Assembly (NCBI GenBank): GCA_003426165.1
Contig: QUAH01000002.1
Location: forward strand, 217,621 to 281,620
Direction: 5' to 3'
DNA from: Candidatus Saccharicenans subterraneus
GTDB lineage: Bacteria > Acidobacteriota > Aminicenantia > Aminicenantales > Saccharicenantaceae
DNA length: 64,000 bases
Shown: positions 40,464-50,495 of the stretch, piece by piece
How positions within the stretch are numbered: position 1 is the first letter of the stretch
Layout: the number at the start of each line of letters is the position of its first letter
Notes under the pieces: generated by a model
Told to the model about the DNA's origin: nothing
The model's database searches: none
Seen by the model: only the letters and a program-made list of their open reading frames with translations
Position numbers and translations under genes: made by a program

Positions 40464-43400
40464 ATGTCAATTGGCATTAAACCGGGTGACCGAGTTCTGG
40501 TACGCGACCGGCCCTGGGTGGTGCGTGAGGTAAGCGCCCCCTATGGCACGCAGGCCATTCTAAAGCTTCAGGCTACTGACGAAGCAGTTCCTTCTGACCT
40601 AACAATTATCTATCCACCCGAAGAAATTTCTATCCTGCCTACTCAGGAAGTTGAATTCGACCTTCGAGGGCTCGACTCTTTCGCTGCCTGGGCGATGGCT
40701 CACCGTATCCTCGGAGCTACCTTCATCAAGGAAACGGGCATCCTCACCGGGGTGCGATACGGCCGTGTTAATCTTGAAGCCTATCAGCTTGCTCCTGCAC
40801 TTCGCATTCTATCAAAGGTACGGCCTTCTCTTCTTATTGCTGATGACGTCGGCCTGGGAAAAACGATCGAGGCCGGGCTTGCCCTTCTCGAACTCACGGC
40901 TCGCGGCCGCGCCAAGCGAGTTCTTGTTGTTGCCCCTCCTGGACTCATGGATCAATGGCATGACGAGCTTCTGGACAAATTCGGGCTCGAATTTACTATC
41001 ATCGGAAACGCCTCAGAGCTGGCCGCGGTTCAAACCCGCCTTCCGGCCGGCGTCAGCCCCTGGGATGCGCTCCCTCGTGTTATCACATCGCTTGATTATA
41101 TAAAAAAAGAAACAGTGCGCAACCGGGCCCTGCGGAAGCGATGGGACCTTGTTATTGTCGATGAAGCCCATGCCCTGGCCGAAGCTGGAACTCCAGAGAA
41201 TCCTTATCGAACCCAGCGAACCAGGCTTGGCCTGGCTCTCCGCGATTGCTCTCGCGGCCTCCTCCTTCTGACGGCAACTCCTCACAACGGCTATTCCCAC
41301 TCTTTTCGTTCTCTTCTCGAGCTGGTCGAGCCAACGCTGGCCACATTTCACGGGTCGCCCGCTGACTTAAATCGGCGCATGGAAGCAGCCCGTATTCGGC
41401 GCATGAAAGCGCAGATTGTTCGACGGCTCCCTGATGGAAGCGAGGCACCGCTCTTTCCGAAGCGACACGTTTTGGGAATCCCGGTGACAGGTCTGAGCGA
41501 CCAAGAGAAGGAGTTTTTAAATAGAGTAGCGGCTTACTGTTCACGAACCGCCCGCCAGGCCGAGCAAACCGAAGAGGCTGAGCTTATCGGGTTTGCCATG
41601 CAGGTTATCAAAAAGCGTGCCCTATCGAGCCGGGCTGCCCTTAGCAAGACCTTAGAATATCGCCTTGAAGCCCTGCGCCAGGAACAGCTCCGGGAAGAAC
41701 CTCCTTCTCGAGCCGAGATTCGCGACCTTCGCGCCGACCTTCCACTTTCTGAAGCTACAGCCGAAAGGACGGCCATCAAGGTTATTCGCAGCGCCATTCC
41801 AAAAGAAGAAAGACGGAGGAAAGCCGAGATAAGCGCCATTAACGGGATCAAGCGGTTATTAGCCAGGCTGCCCGTAACCGACCCAAAAATAGAGGCGCTT
41901 ATAAAAGAGCTAAAGAGCGTGTTCTCTAAATATCCAGAAGAGAAGGTCATAGTATTCACTGAATACAGGGATACCCTGGCGGCAATCCAATCTCGCTTCG
42001 ATAAGGACCCAGACCTTGCCAATCGATACGTTTTGTTCCACGGCGGCCTGACCCGTAGACAGCGCCTGGCGCGTGAAGCGATTTTCGAAAGGCCAGAGAC
42101 TCGGGCTCTTTTAGCGACAGACGCCGCCTCAGAGGGCCTCAACCTTCAGAGATTTTGCCGTCGGGTCATCCATTTTGAGCTGCCCTGGAATCCAAATCGG
42201 CTCGAGCAACGAAACGGTCGGGTTGACCGTTACGGTCAAACTCGAAACCCGGTCATTCGCTATCTTTTTTATCCCGACAGCCCTGAAGACGACGTCCTGG
42301 ATAAGCTCGTCCAAAAAATTGAAGAAATGGCCCGGCAGCAAATTTCAACTCCTGATACACTGGGGGTCTATGCGGATAGGGCAGATATAAGGGAAAAGCT
42401 CGTTGAACTTGACCCCGAATCGCCGGATATAGAAACTCATAAAAGGCAACTTATCCACCTGTTCGAAGACAGAACCGCTGAGTTTATCAAAAACGCCGGC
42501 CAGCTTTTAACTCTAAGTCAGGCCCAGAGTTGGGAAGAAGAAAGAATTGGCCGCCTTCTTTGCAGCTCAGAACCGCTTCTTCCTGACGATCGGGAGTTCG
42601 AAGAAATCATCATTACAATGCTTGGCCCACAAGCGGTGAAGCCCGACTCAACCCGCGCGGGTGTTTTTCGCATTGAGGTCCCGCTGCACTTCCGCGGAGA
42701 GAATGTGCGCCCCGTCTATCCAGCTGCCACCTTCCGCCGTTCCATCGCCACGCTTTACCGAACAGACGAGGTTGAATATATAACTCCGCTCCATCCTCTC
42801 GCCCAGGCTATGGCCCGGCAGGCCCGGAGCCGTTTGCTTCAAGTCTATTCCGCGAGCCGAGGCCTAACCCCTCGTCGCCTAGCCGCAAGGACGATTTCTT
42901 CAAATGAGCCGCCTTCCGTTATTTTTACTTTTTATGGAACAATCAGGGATAAAGAGGGTGGAGTCGAAGAGCACCTGCTCGCCGTCCAGGTCGGGACAGA
43001 TGGGGAAATCCTGGGCGACCCGGTCGGCAACCTCCGTTACCTCAGTCTGACAGATTCCATTGAAGATGTTCATCCGAAGAAAATCGAGTCTCTGTTTGCT
43101 TCGCGCTTTGATGCCCTCCGGGACCTAGCCCGGCAAGAAGCCTCTAGGTGGCTTACAGCCCGCGCTTCTGATTTGCACCAGGAACGGAAACGATTGGCAG
43201 AAAAAATGCTCCTCGAACTCGAGCTTGACACCGCCGACAGGATTTCTGAAATCGAGGAAGAGGAAAAACGAGCCCGCAGGGTCATCGAAGAAACCGGCCA
43301 GCAGCGAATTATATTTGAAAAGGAAGACCAGGAAAGTAGAAGTTTCGCCGCCCGGAAATCCATGGTTGAGACTTTCAAGAAACAAAGACAACAAGAAATT

Positions 43401-43484
43401 GAGAATTTCACCAGGATTCAAGACCCCTCACCTCCCCAACCCCTCGGAGCCCTCTTCCTTGTTCCCTCGGGAGGCGGCCGATGA
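40464..43484 (+). CDS. SNF2-family helicase, DISARM DrmD-like
   Basis: 1006 residues; superfamily 2 ATPase. DDVGLGKTIEAG (Walker A, about 127-138), DEAH (233-236), TATPHNG (270-276), EYRDTLAAIQ (500-509), ATDAASEGLN (551-560) and QRNGRVDRYGQ (582-592). Beyond the motor are a long charged helical region with many EE/KR pairs (about 900-970) and a domain with VIFTFYGTIRDKEGG. This arrangement matches the RapA-like SNF2 helicases of phage-defence loci such as DrmD in class 1 DISARM. The gene overlaps the methyltransferase by 4 bp (ATGA). No Shine-Dalgarno seen before ATG 40464. Role by analogy: translocates on foreign DNA to aid recognition or restriction. Confidence 0.85.
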   Translation: MSIGIKPGDRVLVRDRPWVVREVSAPYGTQAILKLQATDEAVPSDLTIIYPPEEISILPTQEVEFDLRGLDSFAAWAMAHRILGATFIKETGILTGVRYGRVNLEAYQLAPALRILSKVRPSLLIADDVGLGKTIEAGLALLELTARGRAKRVLVVAPPGLMDQWHDELLDKFGLEFTIIGNASELAAVQTRLPAGVSPWDALPRVITSLDYIKKETVRNRALRKRWDLVIVDEAHALAEAGTPENPYRTQRTRLGLALRDCSRGLLLLTATPHNGYSHSFRSLLELVEPTLATFHGSPADLNRRMEAARIRRMKAQIVRRLPDGSEAPLFPKRHVLGIPVTGLSDQEKEFLNRVAAYCSRTARQAEQTEEAELIGFAMQVIKKRALSSRAALSKTLEYRLEALRQEQLREEPPSRAEIRDLRADLPLSEATAERTAIKVIRSAIPKEERRRKAEISAINGIKRLLARLPVTDPKIEALIKELKSVFSKYPEEKVIVFTEYRDTLAAIQSRFDKDPDLANRYVLFHGGLTRRQRLAREAIFERPETRALLATDAASEGLNLQRFCRRVIHFELPWNPNRLEQRNGRVDRYGQTRNPVIRYLFYPDSPEDDVLDKLVQKIEEMARQQISTPDTLGVYADRADIREKLVELDPESPDIETHKRQLIHLFEDRTAEFIKNAGQLLTLSQAQSWEEERIGRLLCSSEPLLPDDREFEEIIITMLGPQAVKPDSTRAGVFRIEVPLHFRGENVRPVYPAATFRRSIATLYRTDEVEYITPLHPLAQAMARQARSRLLQVYSASRGLTPRRLAARTISSNEPPSVIFTFYGTIRDKEGGVEEHLLAVQVGTDGEILGDPVGNLRYLSLTDSIEDVHPKKIESLFASRFDALRDLARQEASRWLTARASDLHQERKRLAEKMLLELELDTADRISEIEEEEKRARRVIEETGQQRIIFEKEDQESRSFAARKSMVETFKKQRQQEIENFTRIQDPSPPQPLGALFLVPSGGGR

Positions 43485-46400
43485 GCCTGAGGCATATCAG
43501 AAATTTTCGGGGGTTTTTCTCTGATTATTACCTCGGGAGTGTTTTCGCCCAGGCAACGGCCCAAGACCGAAAAAAAAGAATAACCGACCGAGAGATAGAT
43601 CTGGCTTTCATGCGCTTCCGTCGCATCCGGGAGCGGGCCGAAGGCCGCGCCCGTGATGTTGACTCCTGTCGAGAGAAGTTCATCCGGCCTTTGTTCCGTG
43701 ATGTTTTAGGATTTCATCTCGGGAAAGGTGCCAATCGAATACATGAACTCTTCATTTCAGCCGAGGCTGAAAGTCGAGGAGATAAACCCATCCTCCTTGC
43801 TTACTGCGGCTCGTGGGATGAGGACCTTGACTCCGGTCGCGGCGATTCAAACCCGATGCACCTGGTCGAAAAGGCACTGGCCACCGCTGGCCTCCGCTAC
43901 GGATTTCTTATAACGGGCGAACGCTTCCGCCTCGTCCGGGCTCCAGGCGAAGGCCCCCGAAGTGCCTGCCTTGAAGCTGACCTTTCCGGTCTGGCTGAGG
44001 AACAAGATTCCGGGCCCTTTACCGCTTTTCTCCGGCTTTATTCTGTTTCAAACTTTATCCAGGACTCAGAAGGAAAAGCTCCGATTGATGAAATCGAAAA
44101 AGAGAGCCTGGCCCACGCCGAAAAAGTATCTGATGACCTTAAAGCAGCTGTTTTCACCGCCGCCGAATCCCTCGTTTCCGGTCTCATTGATGAGGCCGCA
44201 GCCAAAGGCCGAATCGCCTCGCCCCTCGGTCTCGACGATGAAAGCCTCCGCCTTTACCGCGACGCTGCGCTTACCTGTCTCTATCGCATTCTTTTTATCC
44301 TCTACGCCGAAGCCCGCGACCCCCGTCTCGACGGGCACCAGATCTACCGCGAAAATTATTCCGCCCAGGGACTCCTCGAGGAAATCCTCGCCTCCCCGGA
44401 ATTTTCCTGGCCGGAGAACCGTTCCTCGTTCTGGCTCCGCCTTCTGGCGCTTTTCCGGATTTACGACAAGGGCCTTCCCCGAATCAGCCAGTGGGAAAAC
44501 ATCCCTCCCCGGGGAAGCGACTTTTTTAGCTCCAGAACTCCAGAAGGAAAAATTCTGGAAGAGGCCTCTCTCTCTGATAAGCTTGTTGCCCGCATCATGC
44601 TCGACCTGGCAACCTCTACTCCCCGCCACGGCGTTGGCCGGGAGCGCATCTCTTTTCGGGAACTTGACATCGAAAACCTTGGCGCTGTTTACGAAGGTCT
44701 TCTCGAATATGAGCCGAGAGTGGCTCGCGAAACAACGCTGGAAATTCGCGTCCAGGGCCGGACGTATTGTCTCTCGCCCGAAGATACAATCCGGCTTTGC
44801 CAGCAGAAAAACCTGAACCTTTGTGGCAATCTCGAACTTTTGGCCGGTACCGCTGCCGAGAAGCTCCGTCAAGCATGTTTACTAGGAAGTGAAATAACCG
44901 AAGATATAACTGAAGAATCTCAACCTGATTTCTTTGATGAAGTTTTGGATTCGAGGGAAGAAACAGAGGGTGAGGCTGCGGCAGAGGAATCTGGCAAAGA
45001 TGGCCGGGATGAAGAGGAGGAAGAAGAAGCCATCGGTAGAGGCGCCACCGCCCGTATTGTTCGAAGGATTGAGCCCGGAACATTCTTTTTTGTCCCCGGA
45101 CCGGCCAAAAAGGGTTCGGGCTCATTTTACACGCCCCGTGCTCTTGTCCGCGACCTGGTGAGACACACCCTGGGACCCCTCGTCAAAGACAGATCTGCGG
45201 CCGAAATCGAGCAGCTCCGCATCCTCGACCCGGCCTGCGGAAGCGCTCATTTTCTTGTTGAGGCCATGCGCTTTCTCGGCCAGGCTCTCCATCAGGCCTA
45301 TGTTAAGGAAGGAAACGGTCGACCGCCGCGCCACTTCCGAAGCACAACCGGGCAGGGCTGGGATGAGGACTGGCAGGCGTCCGACGAGGAGGCTCGGGCC
45401 GCCAATTCTGAAGCCCGCGCCTGGTCGAAACGCCGGATCGCTGAACGATGCCTCTTCGGTGTAGACCTCAACCCGACAGCCGTCCAGCTTGCCCGCGTTG
45501 CCCTCTGGATAGAATCGGTGGCCGGTGACAGGCCCTTGACCTATTTCGAGCATCACATCCGCTGCGGGAATTCCCTCCTCGGCACTTGGCTCGAGCGCGT
45601 AGATTCTCCACCCCTGCCTTCGCTCGAAATAAGAAGCTCCAGCCGTAAGAAAAAAAATTCCAGGGCGGGAGTGGCCAACCGATCCACTTCTGGCCTCGAA
45701 CCATCAGTTTTTCGCCATCAGCTTGGGCTCTTTCAAAAGGCTGTGCGTGAAGCAGCTGCAGAAGCGGCCAGGCTCCGCGCTCGCATCGATGAAATTACTC
45801 CCGAAGACCTCCGCCGGGAGAGCATAGAACCGGAATCAGTCCAGGAACAGGAATACAAAGAACACCTGCGTGGCCAGTCCGAAAAGCTCCTTGAGACGGT
45901 GAAGCTCCTGTTCGACCTGCGTTCGGCCTCGGCGTTCGTCCCGGAGATCTGGGTCGAATGGGACTATCTCTGCAACCTTTCCAGCTCGCCCCAGGAGCTC
46001 CTCCGCTACATCAAAGCTCAAGAATGGTGGCCGGCTTTCGATGAAGTCCGGAGGCGCGAGCGGTTTTTCCACTGGGAGCTCGAGTTTCCAGAGGTCTTTC
46101 TCTTTCAGGAACGCCCCGGTTTTGATGTCGTCCTCGGCAACCCGCCCTGGGAGAAAATCAAGCCGGACCGCAAGGAATTCTATGGCCGATATGATGTTCT
46201 CATCCGCGCTTTCAAGGGCGGCGAGCTTGACCGTCGCATTGCCGAACTGCAGGCTCGCGACCCTTCTTTAGCCACGGCGTTCAAAGCTTACGAGGAACGC
46301 TTAAAAACGACAGCGTTCTCGTTGAAAAAGGGCGGCGATTTTTCCTTTCAGGACTGGACGATCGAAGGAAAGAGCACTGGAGGCGACCCCGACCTTTTCA

Positions 46401-47818
46401 AGTTTTTCATCGAGCAAGCCTGGAAACTCGTTGCCCTGAACGGCCGGGTCGGTTTCGTCGTTCCCTCCGCTATCTACAACAACGAAGGCTGCACGGGGCT
46501 GAGGCACCTTCTTCTTGAAGAAGCCCAAATCGAAAGGTTTTACGGGTTTGAAAACCGGAAAAAAATATTCCCTATCCATTCGAGTTATAAATTCGTCAGC
46601 CTTGTCTTCAGAAAAACGAAGCCGGAAGGCACGGCCTTCAATGCGGCTTTCATGCGTCATGACCTCGAAGAGCTCGAAAAGACAGCCTTCTGGCGCGAAC
46701 CGGGAAAAGCATTCGCTTTCCCCGGGCCGAATCTCTGGATGGTGAGTATCAGAAAAGATGAGCTCCAAAGGCTTTCGCCCGGCACACTTGCTTTTCTTGA
46801 ATACAGGAATCCCCGCGACCGGGAAATTTTGCTCAAAATGTACGGCTACGACGCGGAGGGAAACCCGGTTAACCCGAGACCTCTTCTCGGCGACCAGGGC
46901 CCGGGGACCTGGAACGCCCGGTTTTACACGGAATTCCATATGACCAACGACCGGGACCTCTGGACCGACCCGAAAACCGGAAAGCTCTGGAACCCCCGCC
47001 AGATTCTGGGCGTTGTGCCAGGGACGACGGACCGCCCGCCATACTACGACCCGGCGGCCTGGCCCGAAATCCGCGCCCGCATGGCTGAAAAAGGCTTCTG
47101 GCCCCTTTACGAAGGCAAACACATCGAGCAATTCCTCATCGACATCCGGCCGATTGAGCGCTGGGTCAGCCTCGGCGCCGCCGAGAAAAAGACCGGCCAC
47201 CTCCCCGACCCCCGTCCGAAACTGGTTTTCCGCGCTATTGCGAGCAATACTAATGAGCGAACATGCATAGCGGCTGTATTGGCAGAAAAAGCCTGCTTTG
47301 GCAATTCTTGTTGGGGGACGGCACTTGCAGAAGAGCGTGCGCATGCATTATGCGTAATCCTAAATTCCATACCGAACGATTTTTCTGTTCGTTTCCGAGT
47401 TTCGGCTAACATGAATTTTACTCATGTGGGCCGAATGGCTGTCTTGGCTCCTTTGGTATCTGCAAGTTTACCCATTTTTTCTACGCGTTCTGCATATAAT
47501 TCAGAAATACAAAGTATTTACGAAGATTCCCGATTTTTTGAAAATATATGGCTACTGAATAGAGCTGTCGCAATAAACTATGATCTTACTCCAGACGACT
47601 TCGAGTACATTCTCTCCACCTTTCCTGTCTTTGCCCGCAAGCGCCCTGAATTCTTTGCTTATCTCCAACAGCGCCTTGCCGAGTGGAAATCTAAAGCCCG
47701 AGAAGCTGAATCATTAAGAAAAAGATACCAGATACCTCCCCATCCAGAAATCCAGGTTATTGCTGAATCTCACGAGTCTTACGGAAAAAAGGGGCCTAAG
47801 GAAAAGGCAAGAAAATGA
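43481..47818 (+). CDS. Large N6-adenine DNA methyltransferase (PglX/DrmMI/Eco57I-like)
   Basis: 1445 residues. A long N-terminal region ahead of the catalytic core (about 1-520) includes an acidic, glutamate-rich linker. Catalytic motif I is RILDPACGSAHFLVEAM (about 579-595), a GVDLNPTAVQLARVALW motif follows and motif IV is NPPW near 886, the target-adenine signature. The C-terminal part looks like the TaqI/Eco57I specificity domain. The layout fits PglX of BREX or DrmMI of DISARM and type IIG enzymes; no clear nuclease motif is seen at the N-terminus, so I favour methylation only. It overlaps the helicase gene by 4 bp. Around 47240-47590 base composition becomes visibly AT-rich relative to the flanks within the specificity region, as if exchanged by recombination. 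Confidence 0.88.
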   Translation: MSLRHIRNFRGFFSDYYLGSVFAQATAQDRKKRITDREIDLAFMRFRRIRERAEGRARDVDSCREKFIRPLFRDVLGFHLGKGANRIHELFISAEAESRGDKPILLAYCGSWDEDLDSGRGDSNPMHLVEKALATAGLRYGFLITGERFRLVRAPGEGPRSACLEADLSGLAEEQDSGPFTAFLRLYSVSNFIQDSEGKAPIDEIEKESLAHAEKVSDDLKAAVFTAAESLVSGLIDEAAAKGRIASPLGLDDESLRLYRDAALTCLYRILFILYAEARDPRLDGHQIYRENYSAQGLLEEILASPEFSWPENRSSFWLRLLALFRIYDKGLPRISQWENIPPRGSDFFSSRTPEGKILEEASLSDKLVARIMLDLATSTPRHGVGRERISFRELDIENLGAVYEGLLEYEPRVARETTLEIRVQGRTYCLSPEDTIRLCQQKNLNLCGNLELLAGTAAEKLRQACLLGSEITEDITEESQPDFFDEVLDSREETEGEAAAEESGKDGRDEEEEEEAIGRGATARIVRRIEPGTFFFVPGPAKKGSGSFYTPRALVRDLVRHTLGPLVKDRSAAEIEQLRILDPACGSAHFLVEAMRFLGQALHQAYVKEGNGRPPRHFRSTTGQGWDEDWQASDEEARAANSEARAWSKRRIAERCLFGVDLNPTAVQLARVALWIESVAGDRPLTYFEHHIRCGNSLLGTWLERVDSPPLPSLEIRSSSRKKKNSRAGVANRSTSGLEPSVFRHQLGLFQKAVREAAAEAARLRARIDEITPEDLRRESIEPESVQEQEYKEHLRGQSEKLLETVKLLFDLRSASAFVPEIWVEWDYLCNLSSSPQELLRYIKAQEWWPAFDEVRRRERFFHWELEFPEVFLFQERPGFDVVLGNPPWEKIKPDRKEFYGRYDVLIRAFKGGELDRRIAELQARDPSLATAFKAYEERLKTTAFSLKKGGDFSFQDWTIEGKSTGGDPDLFKFFIEQAWKLVALNGRVGFVVPSAIYNNEGCTGLRHLLLEEAQIERFYGFENRKKIFPIHSSYKFVSLVFRKTKPEGTAFNAAFMRHDLEELEKTAFWREPGKAFAFPGPNLWMVSIRKDELQRLSPGTLAFLEYRNPRDREILLKMYGYDAEGNPVNPRPLLGDQGPGTWNARFYTEFHMTNDRDLWTDPKTGKLWNPRQILGVVPGTTDRPPYYDPAAWPEIRARMAEKGFWPLYEGKHIEQFLIDIRPIERWVSLGAAEKKTGHLPDPRPKLVFRAIASNTNERTCIAAVLAEKACFGNSCWGTALAEERAHALCVILNSIPNDFSVRFRVSANMNFTHVGRMAVLAPLVSASLPIFSTRSAYNSEIQSIYEDSRFFENIWLLNRAVAINYDLTPDDFEYILSTFPVFARKRPEFFAYLQQRLAEWKSKAREAESLRKRYQIPPHPEIQVIAESHESYGKKGPKEKARK

Positions 47819-47871
47819 TAGCCTTTATAGCCAAGATTAAATTGAAAAAATGGAATCGGCCTTCTTGTCTC

Positions 47872-48490
47872 GTTGCCTCAAGAGAAAATATATATGAAAT
47901 CATATTCATTACCTGAAGCAAGAATGTGTACGAAAAATTGTATATTTGTTTTTATAACATCGGAGCCTATGAAGCTTCTACCTTATCGCCCTCTCCATCT
48001 TTAACTCCCTTTGTTCCTCTATCTTAGCGATAAGCCACCTCAATACCGCCTTCAGCCTCTTCGAACAGCTATAGTCCAGCAACTCCCATAGCCACACCAA
48101 AACTATTTTGAACCGGACATCATAAACTTCCTCCTGCTCCGCTTGATCTTCCTCACCTCGCCAACAAAAACCACCATCTCTCCATTGCCCCTATCATCAC
48201 TACCCGCTGCACCCGGGCCGCAACAACCCGATCTCATAGCAGCTATTATACCAGGTCAGAACTATAAACTCCTCCAATAGATGGCTCTTAAGCCCTTTCG
48301 TGCTCCTCTGATAGCTCCAAGCTAGCTCCCTTAATACCCCGCTGATTAGCTTCCATCTCTAATCCCATAGCCTTTCCTCCTGGCTAACTCATCCCAAAAT
48401 CTATCCCCCAATGCAGCCAGAAGACAACCCCATTTCGAGTAGATTTTCTCGTCAGGAACGAATCCATTTCATATAGATTTTAAGTGAGGC
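47872..48490 (-). mobile_element. Degraded insertion element with N-terminal integrase-type transposase remnant
   Basis: Bounded by related ~60-70-bp terminal repeats in inverted orientation: 47872-47940 and 48431-48490 (reverse). Each repeat contains two diverged sub-copies of a ~35-bp unit with AGAAAATCTATATGAAA. Between them, minus-strand frames give pieces resembling the start of a DDE integrase-type transposase: LKSHLLEEFIVLTWYNSCYEI and then FKIVLVWLWELLDYSCSKRLK, in different frames with stops. A third, related terminal repeat is at 63487-63555 next to another copy. No intact gene remains in the 47819-48550 gap. Confidence 0.7.
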
Positions 48491-48550
48491 CATACCACTC
48501 TTTACAAACGCCCATTTTCCTTTTAAAATTTTGTTGGGGAATCCGGTCCG

Positions 48551-49444
48551 ATGAAAACCATTAGTCCGCCGAAAAGATTCTATCTAGACGACAATCAGTT
48601 CTCGTTTACGGAGAAGTTGTGGCCCAGGGAGATTTATATCATCGGCGGCTTCTCAGTAGACTACGATAAGGAAAAGGAGCTTGAACAGAAAATCATCGCG
48701 GTAAAACAGAGATTTGGGCTGGAAAAAAGACATCCCGTCAAATGGAACCTCAAAGATCTCAGAAAGTACTATGCTGATAATGATGAGGAAAAGCTTTTTA
48801 AAAGTCTGATGAGCGTATCAGATGAAATCCGGTTAGACTTACTTAAAATTCTCTCCGAGAACGACCTGGATATATCTGCCTTCGTCAGCGCCATAGTCCG
48901 CCTTAAAAGAAAAGACAGGCCAGGAATCTCATATCAGCGATGCCTGACTAACCTGCTCCAAAGATTGGCCATGAATACAGTCCCTACGGACCATTATCAT
49001 TCGGTTTTTCTAGATTTCTTCAAGGAAGACTCGTCGGAGATAGCGGCCTGCTACTCTTACGGCTTTCACTTCGGAAAGGACCGGGAAGGCAACATATACA
49101 ACGCAGGTCCTCTGGCTGACAAAGGCTTCTCCCAGTGTCTCTATTTTGGCAAAACCATTTTTAATCAATTCCTGCAACTTGCAGACATTGTTACCGGCTG
49201 TGCGAAGGACTTCATCGAGTGTTGCCTCAGGAAACGGGAATTTGATAGGGTGCGTAAGTTCTTCCCTCTGGTTATGAACAAGCTCTATAAAGAGCTTGGA
49301 ACAGATAAGCCGTTTAGATGGGGACTGGTGATAGCGCCGTCCGAATATTATAAACAACTGGAAGAGGGATACGCTCAACTCATTGGCTCTTCAGCCAAAA
49401 GTGTGGTGGATAAGGAGGGGGAGCATGGCAGCCGGGATAAATGA
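48551..49444 (+). CDS. DUF3800-like protein with IS-derived C-terminus
   Basis: 297 codons; the native part is about the first 278. FYLDDNQFSF at 12-21 matches the DUF3800 opening (YxDESG, here with substitutions), and FLQLADIVTGCAKDF is the typical late aspartate motif of this RNase H-like fold. DUF3800 proteins are common in defence islands; their activity is not established. From about 49385 the reading frame runs into the left terminal repeat of the ISL3 element, so the last ~19 residues (from SSAKSVVDKEG) are encoded by the insertion. The original C-terminus is therefore lost, although most of the fold should remain. The start has no strong ribosome site. Probably recruited cargo rather than a core component of the system. 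Confidence 0.68.
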   Translation: MKTISPPKRFYLDDNQFSFTEKLWPREIYIIGGFSVDYDKEKELEQKIIAVKQRFGLEKRHPVKWNLKDLRKYYADNDEEKLFKSLMSVSDEIRLDLLKILSENDLDISAFVSAIVRLKRKDRPGISYQRCLTNLLQRLAMNTVPTDHYHSVFLDFFKEDSSEIAACYSYGFHFGKDREGNIYNAGPLADKGFSQCLYFGKTIFNQFLQLADIVTGCAKDFIECCLRKREFDRVRKFFPLVMNKLYKELGTDKPFRWGLVIAPSEYYKQLEEGYAQLIGSSAKSVVDKEGEHGSRDK

Positions 49445-50433
49445 GAGCAGGACTTTCTTGATGTGGACTTCCACATTTTTTAAGCCGTAACTCAGCCTTT
49501 TTATCAGCTTCATCTTGGTATGTACTCCTTCAGTATAGGCATTGGTGGTCTTATGATGGAAGTAGTTGAGGATATACTCCTGCCATCTCCTCAGCATCCT
49601 GCCCCAGTCGTTAAGGGCGGCATCGTCAGAAGCCAGAAGGCATCTGGCCAGGCTGATAAGTTGCTCCCTGGCTTTCTCTTTCGTCTTAACCCAGTAGATC
49701 CTTCTCAACTGTTCCCTGGCCCAGTACCACTCACGCAAAGAGGGATATAATCTGAGATAATGGTCGAGAAGCAACCGCTGCTTCTCGCTCAACCTCTCCT
49801 CTGCTTTCAAGAACAGGTGCTTGGGGATAGGCTTTCGAGCTGCTTCCTGTTCTATCCTCCGGGCTTCATCCACCCTGCGGTTGGCATCATGGATTACGTG
49901 GAACCGGTCCAGAACTATGCTGGTACCAGGTAACTCCTTCTCCACCGCAGCGATAAATCCAGGCTTAATATCAATACAGACCTCCTCGATTTTTCCCCTT
50001 ATAGAACCAGGTATCTGGCTCAAAAACTGCCGCAGTGTCTCCTGCCGCTCATCCGGTAAGACCGTAATTACCTTCCTCCGTCCCAGATTGGTAACAGTTA
50101 TCACTAAATCCCGACCACGAAAACTGTGTTCGTCTATCCCTAACCATTGAACTCAGGCCAGACCTTCCGCTCTTTTTGATATTGATGTAGATACCCGGTC
50201 CTCTTGCCGCAGTGAGGACAGCTGCCTGTCCTCCGCCTTAATTCTACCCTGATTAATACCTCCACCCCTGCACTCCAGACCCCCCCTGACTTATATCCTC
50301 GTAAATTCAGGAATTTCAGCATAAAATCTCTGATGCTCATTGTGGTAGGTTAACTCCTTTCCTGAGATGTTATTCATCAAGGAGTTCCTACCAAATCCCC
50401 CATTATTTTCACCATACTTTTAGCTGAAGAGCC
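49385..50433 (-). mobile_element. ISL3-family insertion sequence, internally deleted
   Basis: About 1049 bp. Terminal inverted repeats: GGCTCTTCAGCCAAAAGTG on the left and, in reverse, GGCTCTTCAGCTAAAAGTA on the right; the similarity continues for about ten more bases. The GGCTCTTC tip is usual for ISL3. The 8-bp flanks (AACTCATT and ATTTTCTC) do not match, so no target duplication is visible. A long imperfect hairpin (about 50344-50392) lies before the transposase start. It sits between the DUF3800 gene and the ATPase gene, splitting the defence island. Confidence 0.85.
49391..50340 (-). pseudogene. ISL3 transposase, frameshifted and internally deleted
   Basis: Two minus-strand ORFs are pieces of one gene. 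The N-terminal piece (50340-50140) has the zinc-finger CPHCGKRTGY. The C-terminal piece (about 50130-49391) reads LGIDEHSFRGRDLVITVTNLG through to the DDE region CIDIKPGF, LDRFHVIHDANRRVDEARR and NAYTEGVHTKMKLIKR. They meet in different frames near 50140, and the roughly 80-100 residues normally found between zinc finger and GIDEHS are missing. The gene is therefore inactive, though the DDE core is preserved. Confidence 0.85.
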
Positions 50434-50442
50434 ATTTTCTCC

Positions 50443-50489
50443 TTGACAAAAGGCGATAATAGCCATAAATTCTCCTTATGAGAAGGAGA
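50443..50489 (+). promoter_or_regulatory. Promoter and SD-overlapping inverted repeat before the ATPase gene
   Basis: -35 TTGACA (50443-50448), 17-bp spacer, -10 TAAATT (50466-50471), starting only 10 bp outside the ISL3 right end. An inverted repeat TCTCCTT-ATGAG-AAGGAGA (50471-50489) contains the ribosome site of the downstream GTG start; in transcripts starting further upstream it could mask the site, while transcripts from this promoter would begin inside it. Confidence 0.5.
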
Positions 50490-50495
50490 TAATTA

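Noticed and set aside
46301..47344. 347-codon minus-strand frame inside the methyltransferase
   Set aside because: Antisense shadow of a coding region with clear motif IV and specificity domain.
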